NCBI RefSeq assembly: GCF_036850765.1
Contig: NC_089491.1
Coordinates: 92,102,740 to 92,166,739, forward strand
Source of the DNA: Saccopteryx bilineata
Lineage: Eukaryota; Chordata; Mammalia; Chiroptera; Emballonuridae
Length of the DNA: 64,000 nt
Direction: 5' to 3'
Part shown: positions 44,818 through 57,290 of the stretch, one piece after another
How the letters are laid out: every line of letters begins with the position of its first letter
Position numbering within the stretch: the stretch's first letter is position 1
Position numbers and translations under genes: made by a program
The notes under the pieces: generated by a model
What the model was told of the DNA's origin: nothing
Databases searched by the model: none
The model's input: only the letters and a program-made list of their open reading frames with translations

Positions 44818-46008
44818 TACTTATTTATACTTTTTATCTTTTTAAAAGGAAGATTATCATGAGTGATTAAACAAAAAAGCAGATATATATTAAATTTCTG
44901 TAAACACTGTTGGCTGATGATCCTTAAGTCTGCCCTGAGGATAGATTGCTAACTGATGTCCAACTATGTTTTCTCTGAGTTAATGCAGACTCAGAAAGAG
45001 GTTTAGCAAGAAAAAGTAAAAACATTAAATATAATTTACCTTAAAATATCAGAAACAACATCCATTATTTTGTCTAACGCCATAATGTTAAAATATATTT
45101 GTAGTTTAATAATAATATTATTATTAAATATTTAAAAACATTTCCATAGTTTAAAAGTTAAGTCAAGGTGAATGCAATAATATATGTTAGAATAAAAATC
45201 CACAAGCATGTTAAAAGGCCTTTCAGTTTTACAAGTCATAATTTGATAAATAATTCTGACTTTATAAATTTTATTTAACCAGCTTTTAAGCTAATCAATT
45301 ATGGCAGTAGTTTCAATAAACATTCACTTTTTTTAATATCTGAAGAATTATTATCTTCAGAACTAAAAATTAAACTTTGCATAATTGTATATACATATAT
45401 CTATATATATGTACAAATACAGAAAAGCATATGGATCTTCCTCTTAAATATAATTATGCCTCATAAGTATCTGTGAGAAATGCACACACACATTATGAAG
45501 AGTAGTTATAGAAGAAATGTTAAATTTAGTCTGAGATTCTACATTTAGATTTAAATTTCAAATTGATTCATACTCTTCTTAGTTATGACTTGCTCAAATA
45601 TAACAAAAATACCTAATATTTACCCTATTTTTGTTCAATAATAATTTTCTGTTTTAAACCAGTATCAAAACTCTGCCTTGTTTTACCTTGGGCCCAAGTA
45701 AATGAAGGAGACTTTATAGAGACTATATCAGCCACTGTTTAATCTCCTACTTTTATTTCATGACTGTACTCATGGGTATCCATTTATTACTGCTCAGTAA
45801 ATTTTATAGTTCACTCCAGAATTGTCATAAATAACAATCATCAAAAAGGATTCGTGTACTTATCAGTCTTAGGAGAAGAATTAATATCAGCACAGCCAAT
45901 CCAATCTCAACTGAATTGTACAGCATAAAAACATAGTTTATTTTCTGTGTGTATGTCTATGATGGCAGAAAGAAAGGTAGAAGAAATAAGAAATTAAGAA
46001 TTCCTACC
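44818..46008. other. Unassigned AT-rich sequence
   Basis: No gene. There is a short TA-rich stretch at 45390-45412. Nothing else is recognisable. Confidence 0.5.
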
Positions 46009-46190
46009 CCTGGCTGGATAACTCATTTAATTAGATTGTCATCTTGATATGCCACCGTTTGGGGTTTCGATGCCCAGTCAGGCACATACAAAAAAATAAC
46101 TAATGAATACATAAATAAGTGGAACAACAAATCAATGTCTCTCTCTCTCCTTTCTTCTATCTGTAAAATCAATAAATTAAAATTAAAAAC
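46009..46190 (+). mobile_element. tRNA-derived SINE (type IV), diverged
   Basis: Head 'cccctggctggataactcat', B-box relic 'ggggtttcgatgcc', 'ataactaatgaatacataaa', a short (TC)n run and a 'gtaaaatcaataaa' tail. Confidence 0.8.
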
Positions 46191-47464
46191 AATTTCTAAT
46201 TTTTTACTAGTGATTTCAAGTGAGATTAATCATTACATTTACATTAGCATATTCTTCCCAACCAAAGCTACAACCATTGTCAGCATAGGGCTCAATGTCT
46301 GCTGAAGATTTCTTCCAACATGTGAAATAATTTCCATCTTCTCTACCAGAATCTTAGTTACAAGTTCTATAGCCACCAAACTTATAATTAGATAACTACA
46401 ACACATATTTGCCTATCTATTATTCTGAGGAATAAAAATAAGTCCTGGTTGAAATTTATACTTGAACCTACCATGTTTTTAAAGTACATTTGTAGCACAA
46501 TTACTTTCCTAATTACATCTGGTTAAGTGAACATCTCTTACCTATGAATTCATGCCATTCACTGTAAAGAGTAGTGCTGTACAGTGTGCCTTAGATATTT
46601 ATAATTGGCAAGCACTGATCAAAATTGTTCTGAAGAGTTTTAAAAAATTGCTCAAAAACTGGGCAGTTAAACTCATATATAATGCAAACACACAATTAGA
46701 AATTAACTTTCTTTGTGCAGTAAAATCTTATTTCACAATTTTCAATATGTTCTCCCTTTGGTGAAAGAGTATTCATGCCCATAAAACTAGAGACCTGCAA
46801 GATTCCCAAGAGCTATCACATCATGTTAGTTATTTCTGAATCACCAGCACACCTCAGTGCCCAATACATGCACATTTTAAATAATTTAACATCTCTGAAA
46901 TTGGAATGTATTGATGAAAAGTCATAGTTTCTTTTTAAAACTTCTTAGTGGAACATACATATTGGTGCCTGAACCAATGCTGCTTTTGATTCAGTTGAAT
47001 ATCTGGTAGGACGTTTGAACTTAGAAAGCAGTATATACGGTGGAAAAATAAGAACTTCTAGGAACAGGCTTAGAGATATATTGCAATATATAGACTGAAG
47101 CAATGGTGTTAGAAGGGAGGTTAGATTTGAGGCCAATAGTGGGTGATATTAACAGATGGGGATGACCTTTTACAAAGTGAAATGGATAGAATCAAGGACA
47201 AAATAGAAATTTTTCCTTTATATAAAATCTTCCTCACATTTAGAGTGGAGGTTGGAGAAATGTGAAAGCCAAATTTGGGGGACAAAGCAGGAATAATTAA
47301 AATTTGTAAGTTTTGTTTATTTTAGTGAAGCAAGAGACACGATCATAAACTAAAGACCAGGCCAGTTTTAGACATAAAGCTTCAAAAGAATGGTTTATAA
47401 GTTGATTCTTCTTATATACAAAAATTAAGAATCCTAAAACAGTGTTTTGTTAGCCTCTGGTTAG
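46191..47464. other. Unassigned sequence, possibly with an L2 remnant
   Basis: No gene. 'caccagcacacctcagtgcc' near 46842 resembles the 3' part of an old L2 element, but the similarity is weak. The frames at 46552-46764 and 46945-47136 are not credible genes. Confidence 0.4.
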
Positions 47465-47707
47465 AATTATCTGGAAGAGCTTGACCTGTGGTGGCGCAGT
47501 GGATATAAAGCTGTGACCTAGAAGGTTGAGGTCACCAGTTCGAAACTCCAGGCTTGCTCGGGCAACGCACACAGGGGAAACCACTACTATGAGGTGATGC
47601 TTCCCACTCCTCCCCACCCCTCACCCCTCACACTTTTCTCTCTATCTTCTCTCTAAAATTAATAAATAAAATCTTAAATAACAACAACAAATAATTATCT
47701 AGAAGAG
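47465..47707 (+). mobile_element. tRNA-derived SINE (type III) with TSDs
   Basis: Body 47480-47692. TSDs aattatctggaagag (47465-47479) and aattatctagaagag (47693-47707) differ at one base. B box 'agttcgaaactcc' is at 47538-47550. The tail is 'aataaataaaatc'. Confidence 0.95.
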
Positions 47708-47929
47708 AGGCTCAGTCCTGTCTGGGAAGAAATAGAGAAAGAGACCTCCAAAGGCTCTTTATTCATTCTGGTTCAACAGTTCATATCCTATTTGATGCAA
47801 GAAAAGCCCTAAATTGAGAGTAATATTAAAAAATATATATTCAGTCTCACAGTATTTTTTTAAATAAATGGATATGTAATAAAATTAATATAATCAAATA
47901 ATGCCTCTACACAAACAATTTCCTTTTCT

Positions 47930-48078
47930 TTTTAGAGAGAGAGAGAGAGAGAAGCAGAGAGGGAGAGACAGAGACAGGAACATCGAGCTGTTCCTGTATG
48001 TGCCCTGGCCAGGGATCAAATCAGCAACCTTTTTGCTGCAAGATGATGCTCCAACCAACCGAGCTATCTGGCCAGGGC
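47930..48078 (-). mobile_element. tRNA-derived SINE (type IV)
   Basis: (GA)n block at 47936-47952, then 'gtgccctggccagggatcaa' and an antisense head ending 'gagctatctggccagggct' at 48078. It lies next to, and in the same direction as, another copy. Confidence 0.85.
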
Positions 48079-48290
48079 TATTATTGTTTTTGTATTTATT
48101 GATTTTGAGAGAGACAGACAGAGGATGAGAGAAAGGGGAAGAGGAAGGGAATCATTCATTTTTTGTTGCACTCAATTGTGCATTCATTGGTGGCTCCCGT
48201 GTATGCCCTGACAAGGGATCAAGCCCATGATCTTGTTATTTCAGGACAACACTCTTAACTGACTGAGCTAACCAGCCAGGGCAGAAATCT
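48079..48290 (-). mobile_element. tRNA-derived SINE (type IV), tandem neighbour
   Basis: 'tttattgattttgagagaga', 'ttttttgttgcactcaattg', 'gtatgccctgacaagggatc' and a head ending 'gctaaccagccagggca' at 48283. It probably inserted next to the A tail or the head of the neighbouring copy. Confidence 0.85.
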
Positions 48291-48520
48291 TAATACCAAT
48301 CAACACTAGCAAGTGACAATGGAATGAAAAGATCTAGTTTTCATAATAATAGGATTTAGAAGAATTTTACAAAGGAGGAATGGACCATTATATTTCCAAG
48401 TTAAATGACCTTGATCACCTGAAGGGGATTTTGAGGTATGAATCTAGATTAAGAAAAAAATATATAGTAAAAACATTTTTTTCAAAGTGTTTAAATTTTT
48501 TTCTATACAGTAAGTCCAAA

Positions 48521-48824
48521 TTATGTGCCAGTATTCTTTTCTTTAAATTTTATTTTAATTTATTGGGTGTACATAGATTCTAGTGTCCCCCCACCTACCT
48601 CCCCCCTTTGTTCCCCACCACATCCCCCTTGCCCTCCTCCCCGCAACACCCTATCCCCGGTTTTGCTTTTCTGATCTCATCCCATCCTATCTTCCCCTTT
48701 CCCTCTACCTGCTTTCCCTCTGGACTCTTTGATCCTGTCTATTCCATTCCTCAGTTCATAGTTTTCATTGGATTCCTCAAATGAGTGAAGTCATATGGTA
48801 TTTTTCTTATGTGCCAGTATTCTT
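48521..48824 (-). mobile_element. 5'-truncated L1 with perfect 18-bp TSD
   Basis: TSDs ttatgtgccagtattctt at 48521-48538 and 48807-48824. The 268-bp body (48539-48806) is a minus-strand L1 3' end: tail complement, a C-rich antisense polypurine tract (48578-48650) and the final ORF2 stretch 'atgagtgaagtcatatggta'. The 3' UTR differs from the other L1s here. Confidence 0.95.
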
Positions 48825-49750
48825 GGGTCAGGTAATAAATTGTTGTTTTGTGTTAACATGGCAGCACTTGCCATATTAATTTGTTTAGCATCATTACTTA
48901 GAAAGAAACACAGCATCATAAACTAAAAAATATTCTAACACTGGCCCTCCTGTTCTTGGATGAAGAATTCTTAAGCAGGAACAGTCTTAACAGCTTATTT
49001 TTAAATCACTTTCCCATTTTGCCTTAGCCCAAGAGTATTCTATCTCTTGTAGTGGGGAGAACTAAAAATTACTCCCCCCCCATAAAGACAGTGTGGTCTA
49101 TTTGTGGGGAGGAGCATAAGAATCAGATTATGACAGAAATATATCCAAATATATATATGAATTTCTTTGAGACTTATGGCAATCTTTTATTTAAAAAATA
49201 TTTTTTGAAAACATTTTAGAATCCCATGAAGTGTCAAGTGGTACTTTTGCACTCCTTATCCACCTGTACCTTTGGGAACTGCGTGTTTCTTGTGTCTCTT
49301 ACTCTACCTGTAGAGAAATCAGAAGCAAAGACGTAGAGGACCTGTTTGATCCAAGGCTGGGGCTCGGGAAAGCATCTGTGTCACAACGAGGAAGGCAAGC
49401 TCTGTGCTAGGAAACGCACCCCTGCTGTGGCTCATCACTGTAGTTCAGGCTGTTTGAACCGAGAGTGTAAAACCAGAACGTGGTCGATTTATAGCAGACA
49501 AGGAAAGTGATCAAATAGACAAAACTCTAGTACGGAGTTTAGTGTGAAAGAGTGATGAGTGAAAAGATGTCTGTGCTCTGAAATTGCACTTGTACAAATA
49601 AAGCAAGAAATATAGTGGCTTGTTGTTGGAGCGTAGAGCGGGTAGGGGGGAACTGGGTCAGCCTGTGTGTGCCCATCAGGGTGGGCATGTACAGAACAAG
49701 CACAGCCCACAGGCCATCCCTTACTTGCAGATAAATTCGAAAGGATAAAT
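48825..49750. other. Unassigned sequence of moderate GC content
   Basis: No gene. 49250-49500 has a more unique appearance and ordinary base composition. I see no splice-flanked open frame or known repeat. Confidence 0.4.
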
Positions 49751-49752
49751 AA

Positions 49753-49755
<3 letters not shown>

Positions 49756-49798
<43 letters not shown>
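49756..49798. repeat. (TA)n microsatellite
   Basis: An uninterrupted run of about 21 TA units, preceded by (AAAT)n. Its antisense reading as alternating Tyr/Ile in an open frame is an artefact. Confidence 0.95.
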
Positions 49799-49801
<3 letters not shown>

Positions 49802-49939
49802 GAATCTCAAGAAGGGTGATTTGAAAAGTCAATAAGGTTCATGCTCAAAGTCAAAAAAAGCTAAATTTTCCTTCTAGCACAGTTCATGAAGTAGAATTAA
49901 ATGTCTGATTTATTGATTGATTTATTTAAGAGTTTATTT

Positions 49940-50278
49940 ATTGCTTGACTAGGAGGTTGCGCAGTGGATAGAGCATTGGACTGGGATATGGAGGACCCAG
50001 GTTTGAGACTCCGAAGTCACCAGCTTGAGCGCAGGCTCATCTGGTTTGAGCAAAGCTCACCAGCTTGGACCCAAGGTCGCTGGCTCAAGCAAGGAGTTAC
50101 TTGGTCTGCTGTAGCCCCCCTGATCAAGGCACATATAAGAAAGCAATCAATGAACAACTAAGGTGTCGCAACAAAAAACTAATGATTGATGCTTCTCATC
50201 TCTCTTCATTCCTGTCTGTCTATCCTTATCTGTCCCTCTCTCTAACTCTCTCTCTGTCTCTGTTAAAAAAAAAAAAAA
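49940..50278 (+). mobile_element. tRNA-derived SINE (type II), well preserved
   Basis: Head 'ttgcttgactaggaggttgc', B box relic 'caggtttgagactcc', 'gagcgcaggctcatctggtt' and 'atcaatgaacaactaaggtg', a (TC)n run and an A tail at 50265-50279. Confidence 0.9.
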
Positions 50279-50284
50279 AGAAGA

Positions 50285-50478
50285 AGAATTTAAGATTTTA
50301 TTTATTGATTTTAGAGAAAGGGGAAATACAAAAAAGGGGGAGGAGCGGGAAGCGGGAAGCTGGAAGCTCAACTGCAGTAGTTGCTTCCCATATGTGCCTT
50401 GACCAAGCATGCAAGGGGCGCTCCAGCGACCTCAGCATTCCAGTTCCACTCTTTATCCATTGCGCCACTACGGGCCAG
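50285..50478 (-). mobile_element. tRNA-derived SINE (type III), head-to-head tail with neighbour
   Basis: 'tttaagattttatttattga', GA-rich block, 'gtgccttgaccaagcatgca' and an antisense head ending 'gcgccactacgggccaggt' at 50478. It abuts the A tail of the preceding SINE in opposite orientation. Confidence 0.85.
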
Positions 50479-51001
50479 GTTGGCATTGCAAGTCTTACCC
50501 ATTTTCCACATGGTTCTAAGAAAATTCATAAGCGAACCACAGGCATTCCACTTAAATCCTAACTCCCAGAAATCATTGATTTTCTGAAAATGGTAATAAT
50601 AATTTCAGAATTCACAGGAATCCACACAATATTAATTCCGTGGACAATTTTAGCTTTCCGTTTAAGAAATATTTCTTCACTGTGTTGGATATTTTTTAAA
50701 AGTGAATACTTTGCTTGTTTGTTTTCACTAATTCACTGGTAAATTTACTTGAAATGGTCAATCCAGCTCTATAATTATGCAAAGCTAATGGATTTCTTGG
50801 ACTAGATCTTTAGGTAATTATATTAATTAATGTTCTTTTTGTTGCAAGCAGCAAGAGCCGACTCTGTTAGGTCAAATAAAATACAAACCTTAATGGCAGG
50901 ACATTAAAACAGTTTATATCATCAAAGGAAGGGTTGGGCAAACAAGACAGAAGGGGATTGGATTAGGACAGCTTTAAGTATGCCCAGTCCTCTTTAGACT
51001 A
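50479..51001. other. Unassigned sequence
   Basis: No gene and no named repeat. Confidence 0.5.
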
Positions 51002-51270
51002 CAGCAGAAGTAAGCAAACTTTTTCCCACAAAGAGCCAAACTGAAAACATTTTAGGCTTTGTGGCCCACACAATCTCTGCTGCACTTCTCAATGGTACCA
51101 TTACAGTGTGAAAGCAGCCACACAGAGCACAGTGAACATAGATGTACTAAAAACAACATTATGTATACTGACATGTAAATATCATAGAAATTTCATGTGT
51201 CCTGACATGGTCTTTTTCTTTCGACTTTTTTCTCCAACCATTTAAAAAATGTCAAAGCCATCCTTTCCTG
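51002..51270 (+). mobile_element. hAT-Charlie-type element fragment
   Basis: 'cagcagaagtaagcaaactt' then 'aaagagccaaactgaaaac', 'attttaggctttgtggccca', 'tctctgctgcacttctcaa' and 'gtgaaagcagccacacag' follow the order of a common mammalian MER-type hAT non-autonomous element, as I remember it. The right terminus is not clear. Confidence 0.65.
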
Positions 51271-51980
51271 TTGATCATACCAAAACAGGCACTTCTGCTC
51301 TGGAAGGTGCCAAGAAACCTCAGGATTTTCGATACCTATTTGTACAGTTTACAATTCTGAGAAAGATAAGTATCTATTGCCTTATTTAAAGTTGGTTCTG
51401 TTCCTAAGTAAAATGTTCTCTGCCAGGTGGGAAGGGGCACACTAGCAGACATGCTTTCTGGAGCTTATCCTGGGATCCAGTACAGTTACCAGAAATGTTT
51501 GGTTAGGAGAAAAGCAACGCCTTCAACAAGAAAAACCTACTACAATAACATTATTTACTTTTATATGTCTTCAGACTATTAAGGGAATGTATGTATTTAA
51601 TACATAGAAACTTTGTTGGTCAGTGCATCCCCACTTAAGCTTTGTCTCTATCTTATCTTTGAGAGAAGCAGTAATTCCCTCAGCTGGGACAGTGAGAACT
51701 TCCAAACATCCATGCAGCCTTGCTTTGATTTATTCCAAGTGCCATGAGATCTTACATAAAGTTTCAGATGCTTCAAAAAAAAAGTTTAAACTGCTTCAAA
51801 AAGTTAAAAAGCTACTACTGACATGAAAATATGTAACTTGTGAAAAATGGCATAGCGATCTTTTATAATCTGACCTCAATATACATGAATATTTTGTCCT
51901 CCTCTTATATCCCCCATATGCTTTGCTGTGTCTTGCAGCAAGTTCCATTTAAAATGTTTTTTTTTCTTCTTCTTTTCCTC
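51271..51980. other. Unassigned sequence
   Basis: No gene. The frame 51623-51826 has no recognised domain. Confidence 0.45.
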
Positions 51981-52487
51981 CTTCTGATAGGAGGGACTCA
52001 AGAGTTAACATTTTAGCTTGAGTAATGGTGGCTTTGGTTATGGTCAGTGGGTTCACTGGTAAATGTCAGTAATGCTTTGTTCCAGGAACTGGGATATCTG
52101 AATAGGCTTACAAGGCTTAATGAGATCTGCAAATAATGTGCTTTTGTGCCCCAAGAGATCTGTGAATAATCCACTTTTGTGCCCCAAGAGTCTGCAAGCA
52201 GAGCCTTAGTCTTCCAAGGACAGAACACCTACTGAGTGGCTGACTATGATTCAATGAACTGTGACTATGAACTGATTAATTTTCCCTTGAAATTTCAAAA
52301 CCCTTACCTACCCTATTTTTCCCTTTAAAAAAGGTTGGCTTAGATAAGGAGTAAAAATGGTTTTGTGAACATAACCCCCATCTCCTCAAATCTCCAGTCA
52401 TCTGAACAAAGCGTCTATAAAAGATTCAACTCTTGTTTGCATTTATTTGACTGAAAAGGCAGCACAAACACCATATTGTTACACTTC
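51981..52487 (+). mobile_element. Probable solo LTR (ERV1-like) with 33-bp tandem repeats
   Basis: Body 51985-52483 (499 bp) starts TGATAGG and ends GTTACA, with CTTC direct repeats at 51981-51984 and 52484-52487. A 4-bp TSD would fit a gammaretrovirus-like integrase. Two 33-bp repeats at 52122-52154 and 52155-52187 resemble U3 enhancer repeats. TATAAAAG lies at 52416-52423. No AATAAA was seen after it and the R-U5 part would be short, so orientation and ends are provisional. Confidence 0.5.
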
Positions 52488-52879
52488 CTTTTCTTAAGGC
52501 CTCTGTTTGGCGTTCATTAACCCAAATAAAATAAATTGTTTGCCTTTTTTTTGTGTTCTTAAATGTTCTTTTAATTCTTATTGTAGAGTTATCATATCTA
52601 CCCATGTTTTTTAAATATTGAAGCACAACTATGAGTTTGTGCTTTTAGTATTTGTTTCTCCATTGGTCTTTCACATCCACATGTATTTTGACTAAAAACA
52701 AGATGCTCTAAGTTCTTTCACGTTATGCCATCTATACACCCTCTCTCCTCTTTCTTAATCCAAGTTACATAGCCCATACATCATTATTGACAATATTTGG
52801 AATTCTTTTTGAGTTACCTAAAACTAAGTAATATATTATTTTTCTGCCTGCATACTTCAAATATAAAATAACTTTGGGT
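52488..52879. other. Unassigned sequence
   Basis: No gene and no named repeat. Confidence 0.5.
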
Positions 52880-53195
52880 AAATGAGAATTTTTATAGTAG
52901 ACATGATTCTAAAATAACCTTAAAGATTTCTACCTTCTGACATACACATATCTGTATTAAATCATCTCTATACATGTGAGCTCAATCTATGATATGATGG
53001 GCTATCATACTCATAATTATGTTACATAAAAAATAAATTTGGGTGATGTAGTTAAGATCTTTAATTAGGTGACTCTGATTTAATGAAAAGTGATATTACC
53101 CTGGGTGGCTTCAAGCAATCAGGCAAGCCATTGAAACGAGGGTGAGATTTCAGAGAGATGCTCTTTTGCTGGCCTTGAAGTGTTGAATGGACAAA
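52880..53195 (+). mobile_element. MLT1-like (MaLR) LTR, 5' part
   Basis: Blocks 'gggtgatgtagttaagatct', 'gatattaccctgggtggctt' and 'ctcttttgctggccttgaag' follow the usual order of a MaLR LTR. It continues at about 53725 after an L1 insertion. Confidence 0.6.
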
Positions 53196-53199
53196 GTAA

Positions 53200-53203
53200 A
53201 CAA

Positions 53204-53235
<32 letters not shown>

Positions 53236-53715
53236 GAATTTTATTCAGTCATAAAAAAGAAGGATATCTTTCCACATTAAACAACATGGATGAAACTAGA
53301 GAACATAATGCTAAGTGAAATAAGCCAGACAAAGAAGGACAAATACTGTATGATACCATATGTATGTAGAATATAAAAAACAGCAACAAATGTCAAACTC
53401 ATGAAAATAGAGAAATAGAATGGAAATTACCAGGAAGCATTGGGTGGGTGGGGTAATAGGAATATGGTGGTCAAGTATACACCTATAAATTATAAGATTA
53501 ATAAGTTCTGGGAAATCTAATATAGAGCATGCTCATCATAGTTAATAATACTGTATTGTATGATTGAAATTTGCTAAGAGAGTAGATTTGAAGTGAAGTG
53601 TTGTCACTACACACACAAAAATTAACTACCTGAAGTAATAGATGTGTTAACTTGATTGCATAATTGTTTTCACAAAGTGTGTGTATGTCAAATCACTACA
53701 GCATATGTTTTACTA
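53200..53715 (+). mobile_element. L1 3' end (older subfamily), sense
   Basis: Begins at a (CA)n run (53203-53230). The ORF2 end follows: 'aattttattcagtcataaaa', 'aacatggatgaaactagaga', 'taatgctaagtgaaataagc' and 'actgtatgataccatatgta'. The 3' UTR includes 'gggtgggtggggtaatagga'. It sits inside the MLT1-like LTR. Confidence 0.8.
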
Positions 53716-53724
53716 ATAATGCCA

Positions 53725-54075
53725 TTTTAAACTCTGAACTAATGATATTAGATGATTTTGGATTTTGAGTTGAAGATAATGATGAGACAGACTTAGATTG
53801 AATTTGAAAGAGTAGAAAGGAAAAAATAATGCCAAACTTGTAGGTACAAGAACCGAATTATGACTATAATTACATGAGATTGGAAGAGAACTCCAACCAC
53901 CTAAAAAAGAATAAAACTCTAGCTACCACCTTGATTTCAGTCTGGTAAGATCTGAGCAGAATATTCAGTTAATTGGTACCTGAGCTGCTGACTTACACAA
54001 AGTGTGAGATAATAATGGATGTTGTATAAACACTTAAGTTTGTGATAATCTGTTACATAGCAATAGAAAACTATA
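53725..54075 (+). mobile_element. MLT1-like (MaLR) LTR, 3' part
   Basis: 'ccaccttgatttcagtctgg' (53926), 'acacaaagtgtgagataata' (53995), 'cttaagtttgtgataatctg' and 'acatagcaatagaaaactat' match the 3' end of a MaLR LTR. The last phrase is duplicated nearby (54055-54105). Confidence 0.65.
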
Positions 54076-54905
54076 TAACTGTTATATAGGAATAGAAAAC
54101 AGTATAACTATTTTATTATTTTTGGCCTTAGTTCCCAGATGCTAGCCTGATGTGATTAGTGACTGTATTTTATAACCTGCATCTAATTGTAAATCTTCAA
54201 AATAATTTAGTATACATTTTTGTAATTCCCTTACTAGTAAATTAAATACATTGTTTCCTTATTTTTCTCTTTATAGGAAACCTCAAGTTCTATATTCTTT
54301 GTCTGTTCATTGTTTCTCTCCTTGAACTGAAATTAGTATTGTTTTTCATGTGTTTTTTAGTCTATTTTCTTCATAATTTGATAAATGTTTATGCTTTCTT
54401 AACTGCTAATCCAAAAAAAAACATTATTAGAACTTTCATTTGTATATGAGATTATTTTATGTCTCTGTTGTATATAACAACTAACTTCATTCTCTCAGCA
54501 GGAAAAAGATCCGGAAACACAGCCAATTTTTATTTCATTATAACTTGTCTTCTATTAGTTTCTTTTAGTATCTTGAAATCGCACACACTGTGCATGAGTT
54601 TATTTTACCAATTATTGTTTCAGCCAAGAGGCAGAAGCTAATTTTTAGGAATTATTTTTTTATACCAAAATATCTTAAAATTCAGACATATAATTGACTA
54701 GTTATTAAGAAATGAATCACAAAACAATACATAAGTAAAGTAGCACAAGCTATAGATGGCTATAGTTATAAGCCATCTTTTATGAGATTTTAAATAAAGA
54801 TATTTCTAAAATATCCATAGACTAATTTAGGTATATAAAGGTCATTTAAAAAAATTGTACGTGTTTTTCAAGAGACCATGTAATTTAAATTTTCTTAAAA
54901 ATCAA
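54076..54905. other. Unassigned AT-rich sequence
   Basis: No gene. The frame 54459-54641 has no recognised domain. Confidence 0.45.
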
Positions 54906-55420
54906 TAATGTACACTGAAGTAGTTATGGTAAAAAAAAATAGTAAGACATTGTTCACAATAGCGAAGATCTGGAAGCAGCCTAAGTATCCGTCAGTGGAC
55001 AAGTGGATTAAAAAGCTTTGGTACATATATACTATGGAATACTACTCAGGCATAAGAAATGATGACATAGGATTATTTACAGCAACATGGATAGACCTTG
55101 ATAACATTATACTGAGCGAAATAAGTAAATCAGAAAAAACTAAGAACTATATGATTCCATACATAGGTGGGACATAAAAATGAGACTCAGAGACATGGAC
55201 AAGAGTGTGGGGGTTACAGGGTGGGGGGGAGGAGAGGGAGGGGGTTGGGGGAGGAGAGGGGCACAAAGAAAACCAGTTAGAAGGTGACAGAAGACAATTG
55301 AACTTTGGGTGATGGGAATGCAGCATAATCAAATGTCAAAATAACCTAGAGATGTTTTCTCTGAACATATGTTCCATGATTTATCAATGTCTCCCCATTA
55401 AAATTAATTTTAAAAAAAGA
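54906..55420 (+). mobile_element. 5'-truncated L1 3' end, sense
   Basis: The open frame 54908-55177 encodes the ORF2 C-terminus ([20 protein letters not shown] ... PYIGGT) and its normal stop. The 3' UTR has a strong G-rich tract (55208-55262) and the ending 'ccccattaaaattaatttta' near 55393. The same subfamily as the older 22.9-kb L1 is likely. ORF2 is intact over this short part but lacks all catalytic domains. Confidence 0.85.
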
Positions 55421-56780
55421 GACCAGCCTGGCTGCAAAAAAAAAAAAAAAGAAAAAAAAAAGAAATAGTAAGAAAATTTAAGATTGACAATATCTCCATA
55501 AAAGTAGAAGGGCCAGAGTCCAGAACACATCCATGTTGATAAAACCTGGAGATTTTTTTTAAATAGGCATGGATAGTGAGTAGAATGTAAAAGATTCAGA
55601 TCATTTCCTAACACATATACAGTATGTGACATTGGTGTGGTAAAGGCATAAAAGGAGATGTTATTTATAAAGGTATTAAAGCACATGTCCAAGATAGACA
55701 AAGGGGGACTCCATCGGTAAAAGGAAACTTGCTCTCCTAAGCCAGTCAAATGAGATCTGTCTCATCCTTCCCTAAATGTACTGGAATTCTGTGTGTGTGT
55801 AATTACACTCACATTTACTTTGATCCTGGGCTTTTCAATCACAACACCTTGAGTCTGTCTCCTTCTCTCATCCCAAACAACATGACGCTGAATAAATTGC
55901 TGGTCTGACCTCAGGTCCATTGGCTGTGCATTCTAGTCTCACCCACAGAATATTGGAGGCAACCTGACTGGGCCTCAAGTCTGAACCTGACCCATCTGTC
56001 AGCAGCCCGCCTCCTTTCCCTCATCTCAGTCTTTGCCTTTGGCTTCCAGTATGCTGACTGCTCTCCTGACCACCTACCTCCTACACTTTTCCTTCATTTC
56101 CTCTATGTACCTCCATCACAAGCTGCTGTGCACAGAAAAATTCGGATTAAGTATATGGGGACTTAAGAGAAACTTTAAATAGTGAAAAAAATACCGGAAC
56201 CAAATCCCAAGTGTCTTCCTTGGACTTAGGTCAATTTTCCTGGCAAAGTTCCTTCTCTATGATTTTGCTTCTCCAAGTGATCTCATATCCCTGATTTTCT
56301 TTTTATTTAATACTTAACAATTTACTATTTCAGTTCCTGTCTTCTGAATCCTAGTCTCAATCCACTTAATTGATTTCATAATACACTAATAAGTTTTGGC
56401 TTACAATGTATAAAAAGTTTTCTGAATCATTCCTCAAAGCCTTTACCTATCACAACAAAAATACTAATGAAGGTATTTTCTAAAACGTCAAAGCTATCTG
56501 TCTGCCTCTGAAATGAATCTAGCTAGTGTACCTAGAATATGGAAGCAGTAAATATCATACTGTGGAAATAGCATTTTTTTCTTTCTCTTAGGTAACTATT
56601 GTCATTGGTCCTGTTACTACTGTTACTATTACTACGATTACCACAACTGCTCTCATTACTATTAATGTGTAGCAGTTCATTTTTATGTCTGATGCAACAT
56701 CAAAACTTTAGACTTTTATTGTTCTATTGTTCTTAGAAATCTGCTGCCTCTAAAATGTCTCCCAATGTTTCCTGCCTCTT
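55421..56780. other. Unassigned, possibly a degraded LTR at the start
   Basis: An A-rich stretch (55437-55465) is followed by ordinary sequence. 'aataaattgctggtctgacc' at 55891 is reminiscent of an LTR polyadenylation signal and U5, but I found no terminal repeats. No gene. Confidence 0.35.
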
Positions 56781-56784
56781 CATT

Positions 56785-57290
56785 TTATGAATTTATAGAA
56801 TCTCTCCCTTTGAGTGCAGCTTCCATTAGTGACTCACTTCCAAAAAATAGAACAGGGCAAAAGAGAATAAATGTCAATTCCAAGACTAGGTTATAAAAAT
56901 ACTCTGGCTTCTGTCTTACTGACCCTTTCTTGATTATTGACTCATGGAAGCTGGATAACATGTTCTGAATTGACCTACGGAGACACACAAGTGAGAAGGG
57001 ACTGAAGGAGGTCTCTAGCATTCAGACAAGAGCCTGAGGCTCTTAGACCAACAGCCCCCCAAGGAACTGATTTCTGCCAACATCCCTGTGATTGGACTTG
57101 GATGTGAATTTCCCCCAGTTGAGCCTTGATATGATTATAGCACTTCATTGCAGCCTTGGGAGAAATTCTCACTCAGCAGACCCAGCTATGAATTGTGTCA
57201 ATTTCTGAACCACTAATACCTTTGTTTCTTTAATTTCCTATGTGTGTGGGTATTTTGTTATATAGCAGTAGTAGACAACAAATAAAACAC
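56785..57290 (+). mobile_element. MLT1-type (MaLR) LTR
   Basis: 'gagaagggactgaaggaggtc', 'aactgatttctgccaacatc' and 'ttgagccttgatatgattat' precede 'tatgtgtgtgggtattttgt', 'tatatagcagtagtagacaa'. The order and ending fit a diverged MaLR LTR. The open frames across it are chance. Confidence 0.6.

Noticed and set aside
49539..49832. Open frame with alternating Tyr-Ile repeats
   Set aside because: Produced by the (TA)n microsatellite.
53203..53230. (CA)n run as an independent Z-DNA regulatory element
   Set aside because: It marks the 5' edge of a truncated L1 and shows no other regulatory context.
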